64,000 bases of DNA, taken from positions 806,001-870,000 of the forward strand of contig OZ007004.1 in NCBI GenBank assembly GCA_963931105.1, in the 5' to 3' direction. Both the position numbers and the translations under genes were made by a program. The notes under the pieces are model-generated. The model made no database searches, was not told where the DNA came from, and saw only the letters and a program-made list of their open reading frames with translations. How positions within the stretch are numbered: position 1 is the stretch's first letter; every line of letters begins with the position of its first letter. This document shows positions 33,508 to 39,740 of this stretch, in pieces. The stretch comes from UMGS1590 sp900552455 (GTDB lineage Bacteria > Bacillota > Peptococcia > Peptococcales > Peptococcaceae).

Positions 33508-33983
33508 GCCATTGACGCGGAAACGTCGCCGCCTTTATACGCGGTGTAGTTGTAGAGGGTGGCTGCGAGCTGTTCGCGGGTGATGGTGTCGTTCGGGCCG
33601 AAGGTTGTCTGGCTGTAGCCATTCATGATGCCGTTCTGGCGTGCCCAGTAGATCGGCATGGCATACCAGTCGTCGCCTTCGACGTCCTCATACGGATAGC
33701 CGAGGTTGCCATCGCTCATGGCTGGATTGCCTTCGAGACGATAGAGCACGCTTGCGATCATGCCACGGGTCATGGTGACATCTGGCGCAAACTCTGTTGC
33801 GCTGGTGCCGGTCATGAGCCCTTTGTCGTACGCGTAGACAACGGAGTCATAGTACCAGGCGCCGTCGGCAACATCTGTGAATGGCAGAGAGGTTCCGCCG
33901 GTGTTTTCGTTGGCTGCGAAAGCCGGTACGCTGGTCACGAGCATGGCGCCGATCAGCGCTGCACTTAACAGTTTTCTTTTCAT
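33504..33983 (-). pseudogene. SLH-domain surface protein, N-terminal fragment of a frameshifted gene
   Basis: The 159-codon frame starts at ATG 33983 after GGAAGG. It encodes a signal peptide (MKRKLLSAALIGAMLVTSVP, cleaved near AFA-A), then SLH repeat 1 (PFTDVADGAWYYDSVVYAYD ... GMIASVLYRL) and SLH repeat 2 (YEDVEGDDWYAMPIYWARQN ... QLAATLYNYT). It breaks off at GDVSASMA, where repeat 3 should begin. SLH repeats anchor proteins to secondary wall polymers or peptidoglycan-linked polyamine. With the downstream frame it would form one protein of roughly 590-620 residues. Confidence 0.65.
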
Positions 33984-34118
33984 GATGAATCCTTCCTTTC
34001 TAAAACGAAATAATAACTTTGTCTTTATTTTACCACGATTGCAAGCAAAAAATCTTACCAATTTTGCGTAAAATCGACCAGTTTTGCTCATTTTGGAATT
34101 TTTGCAAATTTTTTCACG

Positions 34119-34157
34119 AAAAAAATGGATTGGAAACGCAAATTTCCAATCCATTTC
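34119..34157 (-). terminator. Terminator of the SDR-ending operon
   Basis: AAATGGATTGGAAA pairs with TTTCCAATCCATTT on the minus strand, followed by TTTTCG, about 10 nt after the SDR stop codon. It ends the birA-to-SDR transcript. Confidence 0.85.
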
Positions 34158-34167
34158 TATGCTGTTT

Positions 34168-34899
34168 TCAGATCACAAATCCGCCGGCGATGGTGATGAC
34201 CTGTCCGGTGATATAGCTGGCTTCGTCGCTGATGAGGTAGCTGATGAGGCCGGCGATCTCTTCGGGGTTGGCGTAGCGGTGCATCGGCATGTCGGCGTGG
34301 AGCACGGCGTTGGTCTCTTCGCCGAGCTTTTCGACCATGTCTGTGTGCACAACACCGGGTGCGATGGCGTTGACGCGGATGCCGCTGTAAGCGACTTCCT
34401 GCGCAAGGGAGCGCGTGAACGCATCGACGGCGCCTTTGGTGGCGCTGTAAGCGACTTCGCAGCTGCCGGGATGGCTGCCCCAGATGGAGCTGATGTTGAT
34501 GATGACGCCTTTTTGCTGGGCGAGCATGTGCGGCAGCACGGCGCGTGTGCAGTAGAAGGTGCCGTTGACGTTGGTGTCAAACAGATCGAGCCATTCGGCG
34601 TCGAGCATGTCCTGCAGGAGTCCTGTCCAGCTGATGCCGGCGCCGTTGATCAGCACATCGACGCCGCCCCAGTTGTTGTTCATCGTGTCGACAACCTTCT
34701 GCACCTGCGATGGCTGGCGCACGTCGCACTGCACACCGATGACATCGCAGCCTTCAGCCTGGAGCACGCGGGTGAGGCTGTGGGCGGTTTCAATACTTTC
34801 CTTATAAATGAAGCAGACGCGGTGTCCTTCGCGGGCAAGTCGGCGAACATTGGCAGCGCCGATCCCGCGAGAACCGCCGGTGATGAGAATGTTAGCCAT
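34168..34899 (-). CDS. Short-chain dehydrogenase/reductase, FabG-like
   Basis: The protein has 243 residues and a classical SDR fold: cofactor motif TGGSRGIGAANV (about 6-17), NGAGIS near 85, catalytic Ser in INISSIWG (about 138), and Y-x3-K in YSATKGAVDAF (about 152-160). Such enzymes reduce 3-oxoacyl-ACP or other carbonyls with NAD(P)H. A glycine/arginine-rich cofactor loop fits NADP(H). It is the last gene of a five-gene operon with BirA and two YbaK-like proteins, and not with fatty-acid genes, so a specific role in lipid synthesis is not supported by context. Confidence 0.85.
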   Translation of the reverse strand: MANILITGGSRGIGAANVRRLAREGHRVCFIYKESIETAHSLTRVLQAEGCDVIGVQCDVRQPSQVQKVVDTMNNNWGGVDVLINGAGISWTGLLQDMLDAEWLDLFDTNVNGTFYCTRAVLPHMLAQQKGVIINISSIWGSHPGSCEVAYSATKGAVDAFTRSLAQEVAYSGIRVNAIAPGVVHTDMVEKLGEETNAVLHADMPMHRYANPEEIAGLISYLISDEASYITGQVITIAGGFVI

Positions 34900-34915
34900 G
34901 AATCATCTCTCCCTT

Positions 34916-35410
34916 TTAATCATGGTCTTTGGTGATATCTGCAACATGGGCGCCGGTGACGCTGAGAAAATCGGCCACAGCGAGCCCCATCTGGGTGCCG
35001 CGGCGTCCGGCAGAGAAAAGGATCTCGTCGATCTTTTCGATCTCGGCGCCGACGTAGGTTGGATACGCTTTTTTCATGCCGATCGGCGAGCAGCCACCGC
35101 GAATATAGCCAGTGGTTTTTTCCAGATCCTTGAGATGCAGCATTTCAACACGTTTGTTGCCGCTGGCACGGGCGAATTTTTTGAGATCAAGCTCCTGATC
35201 GCTGGGGATGACGCCAACGACGGGGCCGGTTTTGTCGCCGATGGCGACGAGGGTTTTGAACACCTGATCGGTTGGGCGCTGGAGTTCTGCGGCAGCGTGC
35301 ACAGCGTCGAGGGCATCTTCATTCCAGGCGTAGTGGTAAACATTGTACGGCACCTTTGCGCGCTCGACCATGCGCATGGCGTTGGTCTTTTTTTCCTTAT
35401 CCTTGCTCAT
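34916..35410 (-). CDS. ybaK: YbaK family Cys-tRNA(Pro)/Cys-tRNA(Cys) deacylase
   Basis: The protein has 164 residues and matches the YbaK/EbsC editing domain in length and motifs: AMRMVERAKVPYNVYHY at the start, TDQVFKTLVAIGDK near 50, the K/R and GGCSPIGMKK loop near 105-115, and FSAGRRGTQMGLAVAD near 132. The family hydrolyses mischarged Cys-tRNA(Pro), a proofreading step of translation. Its start codon overlaps the stop of the patatin-like gene by ATGA, indicating translational coupling. A second, more distant family member lies two genes upstream. Confidence 0.87.
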   Translation of the reverse strand: MSKDKEKKTNAMRMVERAKVPYNVYHYAWNEDALDAVHAAAELQRPTDQVFKTLVAIGDKTGPVVGVIPSDQELDLKKFARASGNKRVEMLHLKDLEKTTGYIRGGCSPIGMKKAYPTYVGAEIEKIDEILFSAGRRGTQMGLAVADFLSVTGAHVADITKDHD

Positions 35411-36270
35411 CGCGCGTCCTCCACAAGAAACTGCGCAAGTTTTGCCACGGCTTCGCCGCCAAGACGCAGCCCTTCGCTGTAAAATTCGCTGGCTGCAGAG
35501 CGGCTGACACCGTAGCGATGCAGGTCGGTGCTTTCGACGACAGGCGCAACGACGAACGCGCGCCCGTCGCGCTCGAGCTGGTCGAGGAGCCGCAGCTCAC
35601 GATTGTAGTGGAGATGGCTGAGCAGATAGGCGTTCTTCGTCATCGGCACGGCGTTCAGCGCTAGGGCGAGCGCCGGCGTCAGCCGCTGGCGCGGCATGGT
35701 AAAATCGCTTGGACGCGTGCGGATCACGACCACGCGATCACAGCCAGCATCGAGCGCGGCCTGCACAGGCAGCGGTTCGGCGATGCTGCCGTCGTAATAG
35801 CTGCGCTCCACGAGCTGCACCGGTTCGCCAGCGCCAGGCACAACGAGCCCAGCGCGCAAAAATTGACGCAGATGCTTCGCTTCGCCGACACGTTCCAGCG
35901 GCCAGAACACGCCGTCGCCATTATCGGAGCGCGTCGTGGCGTAGCGCAGCGCACCGCTTGCGGCAGCGAAAGCGTCCATATCGACGGGCTCTTTTTCGAG
36001 CACGGTGTCAAGAAACGCTGCGCCGTCGATCGCGCGCTCGCCTTTGAGCGCCTGCAGGCGGCCGATCTCGCCGGTGGCTTCGAAATAATTGCCGTAGGCT
36101 TCTTCCAGCGCGTCGCTCTGACCAGCGCGGAAATACGCCGCCGCCAGTCCACCGAGGCCGACCGCCGCTGTGAACGGAAAGGCCACGCCGGCATCCGCCC
36201 AGGTTTTGAGCACACCGAAGCCGAACGCACTGCGCAGGCTTCCGCCTTCGATCACGAGTCCTGTTTTCAT
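35407..36270 (-). CDS. Patatin-like protein lacking the catalytic serine (probable pseudoenzyme)
   Basis: The protein has 287 residues and aligns with patatin-family esterases over its length. However, the oxyanion motif G-G-G-x-R-G is GGSLRS (about residues 9-14), and the nucleophile elbow G-x-S-x-G reads G-L-G-G-L (VGLGGLAAAYF, about 38-48), so the serine is replaced by glycine (GGT codon). The second catalytic residue region DGSIAEPLPV near 165 is preserved. The fold is probably kept but hydrolase activity should be lost. The start at 36270 follows AGGAGGAGG and overlaps the upstream gene by ATGA; its end overlaps the next by ATGA. It may act as a binding or regulatory protein. Confidence 0.78.
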   Translation of the reverse strand: MKTGLVIEGGSLRSAFGFGVLKTWADAGVAFPFTAAVGLGGLAAAYFRAGQSDALEEAYGNYFEATGEIGRLQALKGERAIDGAAFLDTVLEKEPVDMDAFAAASGALRYATTRSDNGDGVFWPLERVGEAKHLRQFLRAGLVVPGAGEPVQLVERSYYDGSIAEPLPVQAALDAGCDRVVVIRTRPSDFTMPRQRLTPALALALNAVPMTKNAYLLSHLHYNRELRLLDQLERDGRAFVVAPVVESTDLHRYGVSRSAASEFYSEGLRLGGEAVAKLAQFLVEDAR

Positions 36271-36764
36271 GCTTCTTCCTCCTCCTGCCAGCCTTTGCAG
36301 ACATCCACCCATTCCACAGCGCGGGAAGATTCCGCGAGCTCGTCCGGTGTCAGCGGCACCATGCTCGCCGGACTACCGCAGGCTGGGTAGATCGTTTCAA
36401 AGCGCTGCATCGACACATCGAGATACACCGGCACATCCTCTGGCAGAGCAAACGGACAAACGCCGCCGATCGGATGACCTGTCAGGTTCAGCACATCGTC
36501 GCCCTTGAGCATGCTCGCTTTAAAGCCGAAGCGATGCTTGAACTTGCCGCTGTTGACTTTGCCATCGCCAGCGGTGACGATGATCAGCGCGCCGCCGTCT
36601 GGCGTTTTGAAGCTCATGCTCTTGGCGATCTGCGCCTCCTGGCATCCGATCGCAGCAGCCGCCAGCGGCACCGTGGCCGTTGCGCCCGGCTCAAACTCGT
36701 GGACACGCTCGCCATAGCCGAACTGATCGAGATAAGATTTCACACGTTCTGTATTTTCGTTCAT
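36267..36764 (-). CDS. YbaK/EbsC-domain aminoacyl-tRNA deacylase-like protein
   Basis: The protein has 165 residues with the editing-domain hallmarks: IAKSMSFKTPDGGALIIVTA near 45-65, the lysine-rich GDGKVNSGKFKHRFG, and GHPIGGVCPFALPEDVPVYL near 100-120. It belongs to the YeaK/ProX-like branch that clears mischarged tRNA, distinct from the neighbouring YbaK. Which amino acid it edits cannot be read from sequence. The start at 36764 follows GGAAGGAGAAG; the stop overlaps the patatin-like gene by ATGA. Confidence 0.83.
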   Translation of the reverse strand: MNENTERVKSYLDQFGYGERVHEFEPGATATVPLAAAAIGCQEAQIAKSMSFKTPDGGALIIVTAGDGKVNSGKFKHRFGFKASMLKGDDVLNLTGHPIGGVCPFALPEDVPVYLDVSMQRFETIYPACGSPASMVPLTPDELAESSRAVEWVDVCKGWQEEEEA

Positions 36765-36785
36765 AATGACTTCTCCTTCCACGCA

Positions 36786-37757
36786 TCAAAAGCGCAGGCT
36801 GACCTCGCCCGATGCCACATCCTTCGTGCTGCCGTCTGCGCGGCGCACATGCAAACTGCCGTCGTCGTTCAGCGCCAGCACCTGCACCATTTCCCGCGCT
36901 CCGCCGCGCACCAACGCAACCTCGCGCCCGATCACAAACAACCGCTCGCGATAGCTCGAAAAATACGCCTTCAGCGGCAGCGCTTCCGCATAGGGTTGGA
37001 AGCGGCGCAGCACCTCCGCCGCGAGGCGGTTGCGGATCTCCGTCTGCGGCGGCTGGGTGTAGATGCTCGTTGCCACATCTGCGATCTCTGCAGGGTAACC
37101 GCCTGCCGGCGGCGCCACATTGATGCCGATGCCCACGACCGCATAGCGCAGCCGCTGCTCCTCCACACCGACCGCCGCTTCTGTGAGGATGCCGCAGACC
37201 TTGCGCTGCTCCACGAAAAGGTCGTTGACCCATTTGATCCCAACCTTCACATCGCAGACCAGCTCGATCGATTCCGCCACCGCAGCCGCAGCCGCGATCG
37301 TCAAGAGGTTCGCATCGCGCACATCGCAATCCGGCCGCACCACCATGCTCATATAGATCCCGCTCGCCTCCGGCGAATAGAAGCTCTTACCCATGCGGCC
37401 GCGTCCGGCAGTCTGCGCATTTGCCAGCACCACCGTCCAGGCCGGAGCGCCGTCTTCCGCCAGCTGTCTGGCGCGATTGTTCGTCGAATCGATGACATCG
37501 TGGTATTCCAGCGCAAACGGCGCATGCTGCGGCAAAAACGCCGCCACGCCCTCCGCGCTCAACCCGTCCGCCGCAGCCACCAGCCGGTAGCCACGCTTCG
37601 TGCGCGCTTCGATCTCGTAGCCCTCCGCGCGCAAGCCATCGATCGCCTTCCAAACAGCGTGCCGCGACACACCAAGGCCATCTGCCAGCGCCTGCCCCGA
37701 GATATACTCCTCAGCGCTCGTTCGCAGCGTGCGCAGCACCTCTTCCTTCACACCCAT
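36786..37757 (-). CDS. birA: Bifunctional biotin-[acetyl-CoA-carboxylase] ligase / biotin operon repressor
   Basis: The protein has 323 residues. An N-terminal winged helix-turn-helix (about 1-60, GQALADGLGVSRHAVWKAID) is followed by the biotin protein ligase domain with DSTNNRARQL near 90, the biotinyl-AMP loop GRGRMGKSFYSP near 115-126, and IKWVNDLFVE near 172. A C-terminal SH3-like domain covers about 270-323. It attaches biotin to carboxylases or decarboxylases and, given the HTH, probably represses biotin genes, none of which are in the window. It heads the operon that continues into the YbaK, patatin-like and SDR genes. Confidence 0.92.
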   Translation of the reverse strand: MGVKEEVLRTLRTSAEEYISGQALADGLGVSRHAVWKAIDGLRAEGYEIEARTKRGYRLVAAADGLSAEGVAAFLPQHAPFALEYHDVIDSTNNRARQLAEDGAPAWTVVLANAQTAGRGRMGKSFYSPEASGIYMSMVVRPDCDVRDANLLTIAAAAAVAESIELVCDVKVGIKWVNDLFVEQRKVCGILTEAAVGVEEQRLRYAVVGIGINVAPPAGGYPAEIADVATSIYTQPPQTEIRNRLAAEVLRRFQPYAEALPLKAYFSSYRERLFVIGREVALVRGGAREMVQVLALNDDGSLHVRRADGSTKDVASGEVSLRF

Positions 37758-37784
37758 CGCGCCCCTCCTTCCCGGAAAATAGCA

Positions 37785-37815
37785 AAAAAGGCCTTCTATG
37801 AGTATAGAAGGCCTT
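37785..37815 (-). terminator. Terminator of the infC-rpmI-rplT operon
   Basis: AAGGCCTTCTATA and CATAGAAGGCCTT pair on the minus strand and are followed by TTTTTTG, shortly after rplT. Confidence 0.92.
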
Positions 37816-37822
37816 ATAACAC

Positions 37823-38176
37823 TTACGCGTTTTCCTTCGCGATCTTGCAGAGATCTGCGAAAGCAGCAGCGTCGCTCACAGCGAGTTCAGACAGCATCTT
37901 TCTGTTGATGTCGATGCCAGCGACCTTCAGGCCGTGGATCAGGGTGCTGTAGCTGAGACCGTTCTGACGCGCACCAGCGTTGATACGAGCGATCCAGAGC
38001 TTGCGGAAGTCGCGCTTGCGCAGTCTTCTGTGTTCGTATGCATACTGGCCGGATTTCATAACAGCTTCATGAGCAACACGGAAAACCTTGGAACGGTTGC
38101 CGTAGTAACCCTTAGCCTGCTTTAATACTCTTTTATGTCTCTTATGGGTGTTTACACCGCGTTTTACTCTTGCCAT
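37823..38176 (-). CDS. rplT: 50S ribosomal protein L20
   Basis: The protein has 117 residues, the normal length, with the canonical start MARVKRGVNTHKRHKRVLKQ and typical KGYYGNRSKVFRVAHEAVMK. L20 binds 23S rRNA early in 50S assembly. In Firmicutes it also represses its own operon by binding the infC leader, and such a leader is present at 38939-39110. It is third in infC-rpmI-rplT. Confidence 0.98.
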   Translation of the reverse strand: MARVKRGVNTHKRHKRVLKQAKGYYGNRSKVFRVAHEAVMKSGQYAYEHRRLRKRDFRKLWIARINAGARQNGLSYSTLIHGLKVAGIDINRKMLSELAVSDAAAFADLCKIAKENA

Positions 38177-38197
38177 TTATATGTACCTCCGATATCC

Positions 38198-38386
38198 TTA
38201 GATCATTTTGTTGAGACGCTTGGAATCGCCCTTAGCCATGATAGCGCTCTTGCGCAGATTGCGTTTACGCTTTGGGGATTTCTTTTCGAGAATGTGGCTG
38301 GTGTAGCCATGATTTCTTTTAATCTTACCGGTACCGGTCTTGGAAAAACGCTTAGCGGCACCTCTGTGGGTTTTCATCTTAGGCAT
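38198..38386 (-). CDS. rpmI: 50S ribosomal protein L35
   Basis: The protein has 62 residues starting MPKMKTHRGAAKRFSKTGTG, the usual L35 N-terminus. An earlier in-frame ATG 18 nt upstream is rejected because the ribosome site (GGAG) lies between. It sits between infC and rplT with 18-22 bp spacings, the standard order. Confidence 0.97.
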   Translation of the reverse strand: MPKMKTHRGAAKRFSKTGTGKIKRNHGYTSHILEKKSPKRKRNLRKSAIMAKGDSKRLNKMI

Positions 38387-38404
38387 TAGAATGTCTCCTC
38401 TCAA

Positions 38405-38938
38405 TCACTTTGTTTTTTCTTTATCTTTTTCGCGTAAAGGCACCAACATCATCGTCATGTTGCGGCCTTCGACCTTCGCTTCCTTTTCAACCTTGGCAAC
38501 ATCTGCCACTTCCTGGGCCACGCGGTCGCACAGCTCCTTGCCGGCTTCCGGACGCGTCACCTCGCGACCACGGAACATGATCGTAACCTTGACCTTGTCC
38601 CCAGCCGCCAGGAATTTCGCAGCGTTGCGCACCTTCGTGTTGAAATCGTGATCTTCGATATTTGGACGGAGCTTAACCTCCTTGATCGAGATCACCTTCT
38701 GGTTTTTGCGGGTCTCGCGCTCTTTCTTGTTCTGTTCATAGCGATATTTGCCATAATCCATAATGCGGCAAACCGGTGGCTTCGCACCCGGGGAAACCTC
38801 AACCAGGTCCAACCCCTTTTCATCCGCCAGCTTCATCGCATCGCGAGGGTTCATCACACCGATCTGCGATCCCTGCTCGTCGATCACACGGATCTCACGG
38901 CAGCGGATCTGTTCATTAACGCGCAATTCCTTGCTGAT
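38405..38938 (-). CDS. infC: Translation initiation factor IF-3
   Basis: The protein has 177 residues with the N-domain (ELRVNEQIRCREIRVID), the linker KERETRKNQK and the C-domain IEDHDFNTKVRNAAKFLAAG ... FRGREVTRPEAG. The start is placed at an ATC codon (38938), because GGAGGTG lies 6 nt upstream and the protein then begins I/M-S-K-E-L-R-V-N-E like its relatives. The ATGs further upstream overlap that ribosome site. Rare AUU/AUC starts are the known basis of IF-3 autoregulation, since IF-3 rejects non-standard start codons. First gene of infC-rpmI-rplT. Confidence 0.95.
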   Translation of the reverse strand: MSKELRVNEQIRCREIRVIDEQGSQIGVMNPRDAMKLADEKGLDLVEVSPGAKPPVCRIMDYGKYRYEQNKKERETRKNQKVISIKEVKLRPNIEDHDFNTKVRNAAKFLAAGDKVKVTIMFRGREVTRPEAGKELCDRVAQEVADVAKVEKEAKVEGRNMTMMLVPLREKDKEKTK

Positions 38939-39110
38939 CGTTATCACCTCCATCAATTTTTCCCAATAAAAAAACGGGTGACATCCACCCGTTGACAGCG
39001 CAAAATAATTCGCCGCGCAAAAATGCGCGCGTTGTTATTTTCATATCACTGCGACCAACAGCCACGAACGGCGGAGGGTGAGAAACGGATGGTTTCTGCT
39101 TGTTGCATCG
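38939..39110 (-). promoter_or_regulatory. L20-type ribosomal protein leader with attenuator
   Basis: The 5' untranslated RNA of infC (about 170 nt) has GAAACCATCCGTTTCTCACC and CCGTTCGTGGCTGTTGGTCG, which resemble L20 leader elements. It ends in a terminator hairpin AACGGGTGGATGTCACCCG followed by TTTTTTTATT at about 38965-38995, just before the ribosome site. L20 binding is expected to favour termination. Confidence 0.75.
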
Positions 39111-39116
39111 TTAACT

Positions 39117-39145
39117 ATAATATCACAGAAAGCCATTTTGGTCAA
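39117..39145 (-). promoter_or_regulatory. Promoter of the infC operon
   Basis: TTGACC (39145-39140), 17 bp, TATTAT (39122-39117) on the minus strand; the start site would be near 39110, at the head of the L20-type leader. Confidence 0.7.
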
Positions 39146-39210
39146 TTATTTTTGAGCGATTTTCGCAGGAAAATCCGGAAAATCTCAGCATTTTTCGCCC
39201 GTCAGTAACA

Positions 39211-39244
39211 GAAAAACTCCACGACGAAAATTCGTCGTGGGGGT
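39211..39244 (-). terminator. Orphan stalk-type terminator
   Basis: CCCCCACGACGAA and TTCGTCGTGGAG pair on the minus strand, followed by TTTTTCTG, as after the stalk genes; even the GTTCACTCAGTCAA approach sequence is shared. No stalk gene precedes it, so it looks like the remains of a deleted paralog. Confidence 0.6.
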
Positions 39245-39302
39245 TTGTTCACTCAGTCAACATAAAGACGATTTGGGCAATGTTTTCTGCCCATTTTTCG
39301 CC

Positions 39303-39377
39303 GAAAAATAAAAAAACCGGGGCCGGTATCACCTACGCAATACCCACCCCGTAAAAGGTCGAACCTTTTTTTGTCTA
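39303..39377 (-). ncRNA. Small RNA candidate, copy 2
   Basis: The minus strand reads GACAAAAAAAGG-TTCG-ACCTTTT, then CGGGGTGGGTATTGCGTAGG and TGATACCGGCCCCGG, ending TTTTTTTATTTT. Compared with copy 1 (27105-27170), the UUCG hairpin is kept and the inner stem changes on both sides (GGTATT with GATACC in place of CATTGC with GCGATG), as expected for selected RNA structure. A promoter TTGCTT-17-TATACT lies just upstream (about 39386-39414). Confidence 0.55.
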
Positions 39378-39455
39378 AGTTTAGTATATCATTGCCGCCT
39401 CCGGGAAGCAAGACAGATGACTCAAAAATCACATACTCATTATCATCTGTGACAA

Positions 39456-39620
39456 TCATTCTTCCAGCGCGCGTTTCAGCGCCTCCATATCCTCATACAT
39501 TGACACATCCGGGTCGTGGGAAATGCGCCGCGCTTCTTCCATCGCCGCCAGCGTGCGTTCACCATAACGCACTTGCTCCTGCTTTTCATCAGCCAGAACG
39601 TCTCTCAGTGTTTTTTCCAT
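39456..39620 (-). CDS. Small charged protein resembling an antitoxin
   Basis: The likely protein has 54 residues from ATG 39620 (MEKTLRDVLADEKQEQVRYG), with AAAGGA upstream. A longer reading to 39671 has no ribosome site. The C-terminus RRISHDPDVSMYEDMEALKR-ALEE resembles RelB/DinJ-type antitoxin tails. No toxin frame is adjacent. Like the 18383 frame, it lies directly upstream of a stalk-gene terminator. Function not assignable. Confidence 0.45.
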   Translation of the reverse strand: MEKTLRDVLADEKQEQVRYGERTLAAMEEARRISHDPDVSMYEDMEALKRALEE

Positions 39621-39673
39621 ACGATCACATCCTTTCTCCACCATTCTCTGCCACGCGTCCGATTCTGTCAACA

Positions 39674-39707
39674 GAAAAACCCTCGTCCCATTTCTGAGAC
39701 GAGGGTT
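39674..39707 (-). terminator. Terminator of stalk-domain gene 5
   Basis: Identical CCCTCGTCTC/GGGACGAGGG hairpin with T-run as after stalk genes 2, 4 and 6. Confidence 0.9.
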
Positions 39708-39740
39708 GTGTTCACTCGATCAAGCGTTCATCAACAATGA

